Below, piece by piece: positions 15,874 to 22,551 of a stretch of 29,726 nucleotides of DNA. The notes beneath the pieces were generated by a model. It had not been told where the DNA came from. It ran no database searches and was given only the letters and a program-made list of their open reading frames with translations. Every line of letters starts with the position of its first letter. The first letter of the stretch is position 1. Source of the stretch: an uncultured Chitinophagales bacterium. GTDB taxonomy: Bacteria; Bacteroidota; Bacteroidia; Chitinophagales; Chitinophagaceae. A program made the position numbers and the translations under genes. The stretch lies in the NCBI GenBank assembly GCA_946886475.1, contig CAMPIQ010000028.1, forward strand, positions 1 through 29,726, in the 5' to 3' direction.

Positions 15874-16281
15874 TTAGTGTGCCGGCACCCTTTCCAGGTA
15901 CACTTTGGTCATCTGAAGGTGATGATTTTGTAGCTCATGGAGGTATAAAGGATGGTTAAAATGCCTCCTGTCCTCGCGGTACCAGATATCAAGACTGGTA
16001 TAGTTACCGGGGTCGTGAACAACCACCCTGAACGGACCTTTTTTATATTTTGTGCCTTCCGGTGTTACTTCCTTTTCAAATCCCAGGGTATTGATCAGCT
16101 GTTCTTCTGTAAGCGGAACGGGTATGATGTTCTCCTGGCTATACCAGAAATCCTGGGTCCCGTTATTAATACTGGCCATGTTCTCTTCACGGCTTATTTC
16201 AACAACAGTCCCTAATCTTTCATCTCCCGAATCAATAACCTTTACAATATCGCCTTCTTTAAGTTCTGATACTTTAACCAT
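15874..16281 (-). CDS. Hypothetical protein with an N-terminal Tudor/KOW-like barrel
   Basis: A 135-residue protein not recognised with certainty. The N-terminus (VKVSELKEGDIVKVIDSGDERLGTVVEI, about 2-30) reads like a small SH3/KOW-like beta barrel. The C-terminus contains LDIWYREDRRHFNHPLYLHELQNHHLQMT. The HELQN pattern resembles a motif (VHQLQNLYFALTGEE-like) in small proteins of Bacteroidota mobile elements and phages; that resemblance is from memory. It has no signal peptide or TM segment, so it is probably cytoplasmic. It lies 100 bp downstream of hmgA on the same strand, with a heptad palindrome between, and is followed by a good terminator. Confidence 0.75.
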   Translation of the reverse strand: MVKVSELKEGDIVKVIDSGDERLGTVVEISREENMASINNGTQDFWYSQENIIPVPLTEEQLINTLGFEKEVTPEGTKYKKGPFRVVVHDPGNYTSLDIWYREDRRHFNHPLYLHELQNHHLQMTKVYLERVPAH

Positions 16282-16311
16282 AGCTTTTGATTTATACTCA
16301 ATTTACAAAGA

Positions 16312-16377
16312 AGCTTCGAGTTTTGAGCCAGGAGCTACGGGTTTTACCTCACAACTAAAACCTCGCAGCCCATAGCT
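16312..16377. repeat. Heptad palindrome downstream of hmgA
   Basis: Left arm: AGCTTCG, AGTTTTG, AGCCAGG, AGCTACG (16312-16339). Loop of 10 bp. Right arm, inverted units: CACAACT, AAAACCT, CGCAGCC, CATAGCT (16350-16377). It ends 4 bp from the hmgA stop codon (16382-16384). It shows that the family is not restricted to the ribosomal operon. Confidence 0.82.
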
Positions 16378-16381
16378 TTTC

Positions 16382-17539
16382 TCACTCGGCCCAGCTCATC
16401 ACATAATTCTCATTCTCTATATCCAGGGCCTGTCTGGTGAGCATCAAAGGATGAAATGTATCAACCATAACCGCAAGTTCCTTTGTTTCCCTGGCACCAA
16501 TGCTTTTTTCAACGGCACCGGGATGCGGGCCATGTGGGATGCCGGCGGGATGAAGGGTGATCATTCCCCTGGTAACATTTTTCCTGCTCATAAAATCCCC
16601 GTCTACATAATATAATACCTCATCGCTGTCAATGTTGCTGTGATTATAAGGAGCGGGTATGGCCTGCGGATGATAATCAAAAAGACGCGGACAAAATGAA
16701 CAAACCACAAAATTATTGGCTTCAAATGTCTGGTGTACCGGTGGTGGCTGGTGCACCCTTCCTGTAATGGGTTCAAAATCATGAATGGAAAAAGCAAACG
16801 GGTAACAACAGCCGTCCCAACCTACCACATCAAAGGGATGGGTACCGTAATGCAGGTTATACAGTATACCCTTTTTTTTAGCCCTGATGATAAAATCACC
16901 TTTCTCATCATGTGTTTGCAGGTGTTGCGGCGGCCTGATATCTCTTTCACAAAATGGTGAGTGTTCCAGCAACTGGCCATACTTGCTCAGGTATTTTTTC
17001 GGGAACCTTATGGGACTGAATGATTCTACTATGAACAACCTGTTCTTTTCATCTTTAAAATGGATCTGGTAAATGGTACCTCTTGGAATAACAAGGTAGT
17101 CGCCATATCCAAATTCCAATTCACCATAAGCAGTCTTTAATATTCCACTACCCTCATGCACAAAGATCATTTCATCAGCATCCGTATTCTTATAGAAATA
17201 ATCCTTCAGGCTTTGTTGTGGTGAGGCCAGTACTATATGAACATCATTATTAACAAGCACCGGTATCCTGCTGTCGAGGTAATCCTTTGCAGGCTTGATA
17301 TTGAAACCTTCAAAACTGCGATGGCTCAGCATTTTTTCCTCTGCAATTTTTGGAGATACATCAACCGGCTTGTCAGTTTTTATGATCTGTGTTGGAGGAT
17401 GAATGTGATACATGATGGAATAATCATTCGAAAATCCTTCGGTAGAAAACAATTGTTCGGAATATAATCCACCGTCCGGTTTGCGGAATTGGGTATGACG
17501 TTTATGTGGAATATTTCCCAGTTTATGATAATAAGGCAT
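16382..17539 (-). CDS. hmgA: Homogentisate 1,2-dioxygenase
   Basis: A 385-residue cupin-fold iron enzyme that opens the ring of homogentisate to maleylacetoacetate in tyrosine/phenylalanine breakdown. N-terminal YYHKLGNIPHKRHTQFRKPDGGLYSEQLF and EGFSNDYSIMYHIHPPTQ are typical. The C-terminal active-site region has PPPVHQTFEA, then PYNHSN (His ligand), DEVLYYVDG (Glu ligand) and HPAGIPHGPHPGA (His ligand). The length is shorter than the roughly 430-445 residues of the proteobacterial and human enzymes but matches the Bacteroidota form as I know it. No other gene of the pathway (hppD, fahA, maiA) is in the window. The upstream region is unusual: heptads and 19-bp repeats. Confidence 0.93.
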   Translation of the reverse strand: MPYYHKLGNIPHKRHTQFRKPDGGLYSEQLFSTEGFSNDYSIMYHIHPPTQIIKTDKPVDVSPKIAEEKMLSHRSFEGFNIKPAKDYLDSRIPVLVNNDVHIVLASPQQSLKDYFYKNTDADEMIFVHEGSGILKTAYGELEFGYGDYLVIPRGTIYQIHFKDEKNRLFIVESFSPIRFPKKYLSKYGQLLEHSPFCERDIRPPQHLQTHDEKGDFIIRAKKKGILYNLHYGTHPFDVVGWDGCCYPFAFSIHDFEPITGRVHQPPPVHQTFEANNFVVCSFCPRLFDYHPQAIPAPYNHSNIDSDEVLYYVDGDFMSRKNVTRGMITLHPAGIPHGPHPGAVEKSIGARETKELAVMVDTFHPLMLTRQALDIENENYVMSWAE

Positions 17540-17571
17540 GTTGATATTTTTTTAATAGAGATGAATGTATA

Positions 17572-17606
17572 AGCCGTTAGCCATTAACTGTTGGCCACTG
17601 GCTGGC
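17572..17606. repeat. Heptad stretch upstream of hmgA
   Basis: Consecutive 7-mers AGCCGTT, AGCCATT, AACTGTT, GGCCACT, GGCTGGC. The unit resembles the GCCNNNN elements at 4208 and 21017. GGCCACTGGCTGGCC contains a short inverted repeat. Unlike the other elements it does not abut a stop codon; it lies 33 bp upstream of the hmgA start. Confidence 0.45.
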
Positions 17607-17693
17607 CAGCTGCAGGGACATCATCAGGAAATAATACTTCCATTTTCTTTTGTCGATCCAATATGTGAAATTGCGGTGTAAAGGCATATAATT

Positions 17694-17729
17694 AAGAGGT
17701 TAAAAGAGAGGAAAGAGGTTAAAAGAGGG
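17694..17729. repeat. 19-bp repeat, two copies, opposite orientation to the main array
   Basis: AAGAGGTTAAAAGAG occurs twice with a 19-bp period (GGTT at 17698 and 17717). It is the reverse complement of the CTCTTTTAACCTCTT type copies in the array at 17797-17909. The two blocks thus form a long inverted repeat around a central spacer of about 67 bp, which could fold into a large hairpin. Confidence 0.85.
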
Positions 17730-17796
17730 AAATCTATCCTGACTTTTTTTGCTCATAGTTATAAAATTAAGCATTCCCGGGAGAAAGGTAACAGGC

Positions 17797-17909
17797 CCCT
17801 CCTTTAACCTCTTTCTCCTCTTTTAACCTCTTTCCCCTCCTTTAACCTCTTTCCCCTCCTTTAACCTCTTTCCCCTCCTTTAACCTCTTTCTCCTCTTTT
17901 AACCTCTTA
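17797..17909. repeat. 19-bp tandem repeat array, about six copies
   Basis: The unit AACCTCTTTCCCCTCCTTT repeats with an exact 19-bp period; the AACCTCTT core starts at 17806, 17825, 17844, 17863, 17882 and 17901. The inner copies carry CCCC; the second and last carry the variant CTCCTCTTTT. The array is purely pyrimidine-rich on plus apart from the AA. It runs directly into the truncated phosphodiesterase gene. The remainder of 17540-17796 holds no gene. Confidence 0.93.
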
Positions 17910-18251
17910 GCATGTGTGTATGGAAATATTGACGGATATGATGTGAGAAATGTTTACCCTGAAAAACTTTCCTGGACATGTGAACAGGTGAATGTATACA
18001 TGACCCATATTGGCGGATATCCTCATATACAGGGAATTAAAAAGGAATTGATTGAGAACAGATCAGGCCTGTTCATTGCAGGTCATTCGCATATATTAAA
18101 AGTGATCTATGACAACAGTATTCATTGCCTGCATATGAACCCCGGTGCTGCCGGTAAACAGGGATGGCATAAGATCAGAACCATCATCCGGTTTACGATT
18201 GATGGTCCTGATATGAAAGATTGTGAAGTGATAGAATTGGGAAAGCGATAA
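17910..18251 (+). pseudogene. 5'-truncated YfcE/MJ0936-type metallophosphoesterase
   Basis: The frame opens directly at the end of the 19-bp repeat array as A-C-V-Y-G-N-I-D-G and runs 113 codons. It matches the C-terminal two thirds of YfcE-like phosphodiesterases: YGNIDG (GN-x-D motif), VYMTHIGGYP (metal-binding His), GLFIAGHSHI (GHSH motif) and HMNPGAAGKQGWH. Intact homologues have about 160-170 residues. The missing N-terminal part of roughly 55 residues holds the DTH and GD metal-ligand motifs, so the remnant cannot form a complete di-metal site. The only in-frame start is a GTG at 17916 inside the conserved core. The break coincides with the repeat array, so the array probably replaced or deleted the 5' end. 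Misassembly over the repeat is the alternative. Confidence 0.85.
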
Positions 18252-18260
18252 AGGAATATC

Positions 18261-18731
18261 CTAGTACCATCCTCTTGTAGCAAACAAATCCCGGAACGGC
18301 CATGGAATTGAGGCAAGAATGATCAATAAAGCCACCAGATAAAATATCATGGTTCTTCTGTGTTTGGCTTTATCTCCAATGGGTTTTTTACCCTGCGTTT
18401 TACCGATATGGATTAAAATAATGGCTATTAACATCCCGGCAAGGTGCTCAACAGCAAAGAACCGCAATCCGGGATCTTTCATCACTGCCGACATACCTCT
18501 TTCTTCTATCAGTTTATAACCCCAGGGACCAACAAACCATAAATAGATACCCAGCAATAGCATTATATCCGCAACAATTGTCAATATCAGTCCAAGTCTG
18601 TTGTCGGTTCTGATATAGGGTCTTTTACCGGCGATTAAACTATTTAAAATGGCAAAAATGAGTAACAGTAATAAGATCCAACGCCCTGCACTATGCATAT
18701 GAAATAGTACACTGTATAAACTGGTATCCAT
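18261..18731 (-). CDS. Small 4-TM membrane protein of unknown function
   Basis: A 156-residue protein with four predicted TM segments: about 14-32 (RWILLLLLIFAILNSLIAG), 46-66 (LGLILTIVADIMLLLGIYLWF), 90-109 (FFAVEHLAGMLIAIILIHIG) and 127-145 (TMIFYLVALLIILASIPW). Histidines H11, in FHMHSAGRW near TM1, H95 and H107, at both ends of TM3, could serve as haem or metal ligands. Relatives in Bacteroidota are sometimes annotated as cytochrome b-like; I cannot confirm it. It is convergent with the truncated phosphodiesterase (9-bp gap) and downstream of the TolB-like gene. Confidence 0.75.
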   Translation of the reverse strand: MDTSLYSVLFHMHSAGRWILLLLLIFAILNSLIAGKRPYIRTDNRLGLILTIVADIMLLLGIYLWFVGPWGYKLIEERGMSAVMKDPGLRFFAVEHLAGMLIAIILIHIGKTQGKKPIGDKAKHRRTMIFYLVALLIILASIPWPFRDLFATRGWY

Positions 18732-18763
18732 GCTGGTTGATTTTTGGTTCGCTCAAAACTAGT

Positions 18764-18853
18764 GAATATCGAACAAGGAACAAGGATTGGTGATGTAAGA
18801 ATACAGTTTTCTGCAATTCAAAGATCATCATCTCTCTTCCCTGTTGAATATTC
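18764..18853. repeat. Heptad inverted repeat (GANNNNN units) abutting a stop codon
   Basis: Left arm 7-mers: GAATATC, GAACAAG, GAACAAG, GATTGGT, GATGTAA, GAATACA (18764-18805). The right arm (about 18811-18853), read in reverse complement, starts GAATATT, CAACAGG, GAAGAGA, GATGATG. The first 24 positions of the two arms agree at 18. The right arm overlaps the TolB-like gene's stop codon (18852-18854). The sequence differs wholly from the AGCTNNG elements, but period and position are the same. Confidence 0.6.
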
Positions 18854-19925
18854 AGTTTTCCCCTCCTTCCAGCCAGTCTGCTATAAACACATTAGTATCC
18901 CTGGTACCTCCATTATTCCTGTTGCTGGAGAAGATGATCTTTTTACCATCGGGACTGATCATAGGAAAAGCATCAAAGCCTTTATCGCGGCTGATCTTTT
19001 CCAGTCCGGTACCATCATCATTAATAATATACATATTGAAAGGAAAACCTCTTTTGTATTCATGATTGCTGCAGAAAATGATCCGGCCGTCCTTTAAAAA
19101 ATTGGGTGCCCAGTTGGCCTGCCCCAAGGCCGTGATCTGCCTGGCATTGCTTCCGTCTGCATTGGCAACAAACACTTCCATCTGGGTGGGGGCAACCAGT
19201 CCTTCTTTCAACAGTTCTTTATATTCTTTTATTTCCGCCTCTGTTTTGGGACGGCTGGCCCTCCACACGATCTTTTTTCCATCGTGGCTGAACCAGGCAC
19301 CCCCATCATAACCCAACTCAGTTGTTATCTGCCTGACCTCACCCGATGCTATGTTCATGGTATAAAGGTCAAGGTCCCCATTGCGTACGGAAGTGAACAA
19401 CATGGTTTTACCATCAGGCGATAAAGTGGCTTCTGCATCGTAACCGGGCGTATTGGTAAGTTTCATTGCTATCCTGCCATCAAGGTCAGAGAGGTAAATA
19501 TCATAACTGTCATAAACAGGCCAGATATAACGGTTTCCATATTTACTCCTGTCTACCGGAGGCGGACAACTATCGGCACCTTCATGGGTGGATGCATAGA
19601 TCACATGCTTATTATCTCTTGTAAAATAGGCACAGGTGGTTCTTCCCTTTCCCGTACTTACCATTTTATATTCAAATGGTTCGCCTTTTTTTGGAATCAC
19701 CCCCACAAAGATCTGGTCGCAGGGAATATTATTTTTTAAGGATGCTCTCTGGAAAACAATGCTTTTTCCGTCAAAGCTCCAATAGGCCTCAGCGTTATCT
19801 CCACCAAAAGTGAGCTGCCGGATATTTTTGAAATGGTTCTCTTCCGGGTAATGCAAAGTATCCGTTTGTGCACTTACGGAATACCCGAGACAAAACATGA
19901 ATGCGATCAGGAAAGTAAATTTCAT
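18852..19925 (-). CDS. Exported TolB-like PD40 beta-propeller protein
   Basis: A 357-residue protein with a signal peptide (about 1-19, MKFTFLIAFMFCLGYSVSA). It then has repeated PD40/WD40-like blades: AEAYWSFDGKSIVFQRA, TCAYFTRDNKHVIYAST, AEATLSPDGKTMLFTSVRNGDLDLY, GGAWFSHDGKKIVWRAS, NWAPNFLKDGRIIFCSN and AFPMISPDGKKIIFSSNRNNG. That makes six blades, as in the TolB propeller. ATG 19925 is chosen because it begins the signal peptide; upstream in-frame ATGs up to 20069 overlap the divergent TPR gene. Proteins of this kind are often peptidase-like or envelope scaffolds; the function is unknown. Confidence 0.85.
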   Translation of the reverse strand: MKFTFLIAFMFCLGYSVSAQTDTLHYPEENHFKNIRQLTFGGDNAEAYWSFDGKSIVFQRASLKNNIPCDQIFVGVIPKKGEPFEYKMVSTGKGRTTCAYFTRDNKHVIYASTHEGADSCPPPVDRSKYGNRYIWPVYDSYDIYLSDLDGRIAMKLTNTPGYDAEATLSPDGKTMLFTSVRNGDLDLYTMNIASGEVRQITTELGYDGGAWFSHDGKKIVWRASRPKTEAEIKEYKELLKEGLVAPTQMEVFVANADGSNARQITALGQANWAPNFLKDGRIIFCSNHEYKRGFPFNMYIINDDGTGLEKISRDKGFDAFPMISPDGKKIIFSSNRNNGGTRDTNVFIADWLEGGEN

Positions 19926-20031
19926 TGATGATAATTGAAGCCTTGTTAAAACGAAATCAAAAATAGTTCTATACATGGGTTCAGAAGTCAGATTTATGTC
20001 ATAAGCTGTTTGCATTTTTTTAGTTTTGATC

Positions 20032-21012
20032 ATGCTAAGAAACATCCTGACCATAATTATTGTTGCCATTTTTATAGCTTCCTGTAATGATACTCCGGGT
20101 GATGATCTGTTAAACCGTGCACCTTATGGTAAACTTACGGACAGTATTCAACAGAATGCAAAAGATGCCGGCCTCTATTATCGCAGGGGTAGTTTATTGT
20201 ATAGTAACCAGGAATTCAAACTGGCGGAAAATGACCTGAGAAAAGCCTGGGAATTAGCGCCAAAGGAAGAATATGCCATTGCCGTATCCATAGTACTCAG
20301 GCAACGGAGCGTTGATGAAGCCATTGAATTTCTTGAAGCAGCATTGAAAAAAATTCCCGGCAGTCTCTTTATCCAGGTACAGCTGGCGCAGGGTTATAAA
20401 TCAAAAGGTGACCTGAACAGATCATTAGAAATCTGTAACCGGGTTATAGAAACGTATCCGAATAATATAGATGTTTATTTATTAAAAGCAGAGATCCTGA
20501 AAGCCCTCAACAAAACAACCGAAGCTATAGCCACACTGGAAAAAGCCTATACCTATGCTCCTGGTGATGTGGACCTTGTTCATACGCTGGCATTTGATTA
20601 TGCTGAAACTAAAAATCCCAGCGTATTACAGTTAAGTGATTCACTGATCCGCGCTGATACCGAAAATGTTCATCCTGAACCTTATTATTTCAAAGGCGTG
20701 TATTTCTCCAATACCAACAGGTTTGAAGAAGCCATCATCCAGTTTGACAAGGCCATTACCACTAAACATAACTTTATCAATGCCTATATCAACAAAGGCA
20801 TTGTATATTTTGATCAAAAAAAATTAAAAGAAGCGATGGATGTTTTTGCACTGGCTGCAACCGTTTCTCCTGATGAACCCTTCCCTTATTACTGGATCGG
20901 AAAAACCTATGAGGCTATGGGCAATAAACAGGAAGCCCGGCTGAATTATCAGAGAGCCTGCGGCCTGGATAAATATTTTGAAGAAGCCTGTGAGGCGGCA
21001 GCAAGGATGTGA
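20032..21012 (+). CDS. TPR-repeat lipoprotein
   Basis: A 326-residue protein with a lipoprotein signal peptide (MLRNILTIIIVAIFIASC, lipid-acceptor Cys18). Tandem tetratricopeptide repeats run from about residue 40 to the end: DAGLYYRRGSLLYSNQEFKLAENDLRKAW, EAIATLEKAYTYAPGDVDLVHTLAFDYA, PYYFKGVYFSNTNRFEEAIIQFDKAI, NAYINKGIVYFDQKKLKEAMDVF and PYYWIGKTYEAMGNKQEARLNYQRAC. About seven TPR units form a protein-interaction scaffold at the periplasmic face. ATG 20032 is used; a TTG six bases upstream is also in frame. It is divergent from the TolB-like gene. The stop is followed after 4 bp by a heptad element, then rpe. Confidence 0.87.
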   Translation: MLRNILTIIIVAIFIASCNDTPGDDLLNRAPYGKLTDSIQQNAKDAGLYYRRGSLLYSNQEFKLAENDLRKAWELAPKEEYAIAVSIVLRQRSVDEAIEFLEAALKKIPGSLFIQVQLAQGYKSKGDLNRSLEICNRVIETYPNNIDVYLLKAEILKALNKTTEAIATLEKAYTYAPGDVDLVHTLAFDYAETKNPSVLQLSDSLIRADTENVHPEPYYFKGVYFSNTNRFEEAIIQFDKAITTKHNFINAYINKGIVYFDQKKLKEAMDVFALAATVSPDEPFPYYWIGKTYEAMGNKQEARLNYQRACGLDKYFEEACEAAARM

Positions 21013-21016
21013 GAAG

Positions 21017-21051
21017 GCCAATAGCCAATGGCCTTTGGCTATCAGCTTTTA
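21017..21051. repeat. Heptad element (GCCNNNN units) between the TPR gene and rpe
   Basis: Consecutive 7-mers GCCAATA, GCCAATG, GCCTTTG, GCTATCA, GCTTTTA start 4 bp after the TPR-gene stop. ATAGCCAA (21021-21028) pairs perfectly with TTGGCTAT (21035-21042) around a 6-nt loop. Its first unit is identical to that of the element at 4208, 17 kb away. Confidence 0.6.
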
Positions 21052-21053
21052 AC

Positions 21054-21061
21054 TACTTTCG
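21054..21061 (+). promoter_or_regulatory. Possible -7 box for rpe
   Basis: TACTTTCG differs from TAnnTTTG at one position and lies 16 bp upstream of the rpe start. A TTTG occurs 16 bp further upstream, closer than the usual spacing, within the heptad element. Weak evidence for a separate rpe promoter. Confidence 0.3.
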
Positions 21062-21077
21062 CACCAAAAAATAAAAA

Positions 21078-21725
21078 ATGTCCATCATTGCACCTTCATT
21101 ACTGGCTTCCAACTTTTTGAGACTCGAAGAAGAATGTGTTATGCTCAATGAAAGCGAAGCTGACTGGTTTCACCTGGATGTAATGGATGGCAGGTTTGTT
21201 CCCAATATCAGCTTTGGCCTTCCCGTAATTGAACAAATGCGAAAAGCAAGTTCAAAGATCTTTGATGTTCACCTGATGATCCTGGATCCCGGTAACTATG
21301 CAGAAGCTTTTAAAGCGGCAGGGGCTGATATTTTATCAGTACATATTGAAGCCTGCCCGCACTTGCATAGAAATATCCAGCAGATCAAATCTTTGGGCAT
21401 GCAGGCCGGTGTGGCCATCAATCCGCATACGCCGGTAAGTTCCCTCTATGATGTACTGGGTGATATTGACCTGGTTTGCATGATGAGTGTAAACCCGGGA
21501 TTTGGCGGACAGAAATTTATTCCTCATACCCTTAAAAAAATTACTGCGCTTAGAAAAATGATCGATGATAATAAGCTGAATGTAAAGATCGAGATCGATG
21601 GCGGGGTAACGGTTGAAAATGCAGGGTCCATCATTGAGGCAGGTGCCCATGTTCTTGTTGCAGGCAATACTGTTTTCAAATCGAAAGATCCCAAAGCAAC
21701 CATAGCTCAACTTAAGAGCATGTAA
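21078..21725 (+). CDS. rpe: Ribulose-phosphate 3-epimerase
   Basis: A 215-residue TIM-barrel enzyme interconverting ribulose 5-phosphate and xylulose 5-phosphate in the pentose phosphate pathway. Motifs are APSLLASNF; HLDVMDGRFVPN, with metal ligand H32, catalytic D34 and D37; DVHLMI, with metal ligand H65; SVNPGFGGQKF, the phosphate loop; and EIDGGV, with catalytic D174. All active-site residues are present and the length is normal. It lies 65 bp after the TPR gene and 8 bp before the methyltransferase gene, probably co-transcribed with the latter. Confidence 0.97.
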   Translation: MSIIAPSLLASNFLRLEEECVMLNESEADWFHLDVMDGRFVPNISFGLPVIEQMRKASSKIFDVHLMILDPGNYAEAFKAAGADILSVHIEACPHLHRNIQQIKSLGMQAGVAINPHTPVSSLYDVLGDIDLVCMMSVNPGFGGQKFIPHTLKKITALRKMIDDNKLNVKIEIDGGVTVENAGSIIEAGAHVLVAGNTVFKSKDPKATIAQLKSM

Positions 21726-21733
21726 TTTTGGAA

Positions 21734-22480
21734 ATGCCCAAAGACCTTTTCTCCGCTTTGTCTGAAACCTATGCAAGATACAGGCCTGTTTATCCAACAG
21801 CATTATTTGATTACATCATGTTATTTGTACAAAGCAGGGAAAGAGCCTGGGATTGTGCAACGGGGAATGGACAGGCAGCAGTGCAATTGTGCAGGTATTT
21901 TAAAAAGGTTGATGCAACAGACATCAGTCTTTCCCAACTTGCACATGCAGTAGAAAAAGAAAACATCATTTACAGCAATTGTCCGGCAGAACACACCGCT
22001 TTCACTGAAAACAGTTTCGACCTCATTACGGTTGCCCAGGCCTATCACTGGCTTCACTGGAAGCAATTTGCAGAAGAAGCCACCAGGGTTGCAAAGCCAG
22101 GCGCTGTCATTGCCGTCTGGACCTATGGCTTATTGAATTCCGATGAACAGAAACTAAATGACCTTGTGAAATATTTTTATAGCTCCATAGTAGGTCCGTA
22201 CTGGGATAAAGAAAGAAAATATGTTGATGAGGCCTATGCCACGGTTGATTTTGATTTTGCAGCGTTGCCAGGTGGAGAATTTTCCATTCAGGTTAATTGG
22301 TCCAGGGCGGAATTAACGGGTTACCTGGAAAGCTGGTCGGCCGTTCAGAAATATAAAATAAAAAACCAGTCATCACCAATTGAGGTTATAAAAGAAGAAC
22401 TCTGCAGATTATGGGATCAGAATGAAATCAAATCATTTAGCTTTCCTCTATATCTGAAAATGGGCAGAATAGAAAAATGA
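21734..22480 (+). CDS. Class I SAM-dependent methyltransferase
   Basis: A 248-residue protein of the Methyltransf_11 type. SETYARYRPVYPTALFDYI is the usual entry of this family. Motif I is AWDCATGNGQAAVQL (about 38-52), the acidic motif II loop is KVDATDISLSQL, and VAQAYHWLHWKQFAEEATRVAKPGAVIAV carries motifs III/IV. It resembles trans-aconitate methyltransferase-like proteins; the substrate is unknown. ATG 21734 is used because the TTG at 21728 adds only two residues and GGAA precedes the ATG. It starts 8 bp after the rpe stop, so the two are probably translated from one mRNA. Confidence 0.88.
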   Translation: MPKDLFSALSETYARYRPVYPTALFDYIMLFVQSRERAWDCATGNGQAAVQLCRYFKKVDATDISLSQLAHAVEKENIIYSNCPAEHTAFTENSFDLITVAQAYHWLHWKQFAEEATRVAKPGAVIAVWTYGLLNSDEQKLNDLVKYFYSSIVGPYWDKERKYVDEAYATVDFDFAALPGGEFSIQVNWSRAELTGYLESWSAVQKYKIKNQSSPIEVIKEELCRLWDQNEIKSFSFPLYLKMGRIEK

Positions 22481-22551
22481 CCATGCTTGATCAGGGAAAA
22501 ATAGATGAATAGTTAAACAGCAAACAATTATTTTTATTACAAATCTGATAT

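Noticed and set aside
17797..17909. CRISPR-like array of regular short repeats
   Set aside because: The repeats are directly contiguous at 19 bp with no unique spacers, and there are no cas genes.
20021..20028. TAGTTTTG as -7 box of the TPR lipoprotein gene
   Set aside because: It fits TAnnTTTG but ends 3 bp before the ATG, so transcription would start inside the gene; no -33 partner at the right distance.
21336..21803. 155-codon minus-strand frame across rpe
   Set aside because: It is a shadow of the rpe gene, which has all active-site residues; the translated product shows no family motif.
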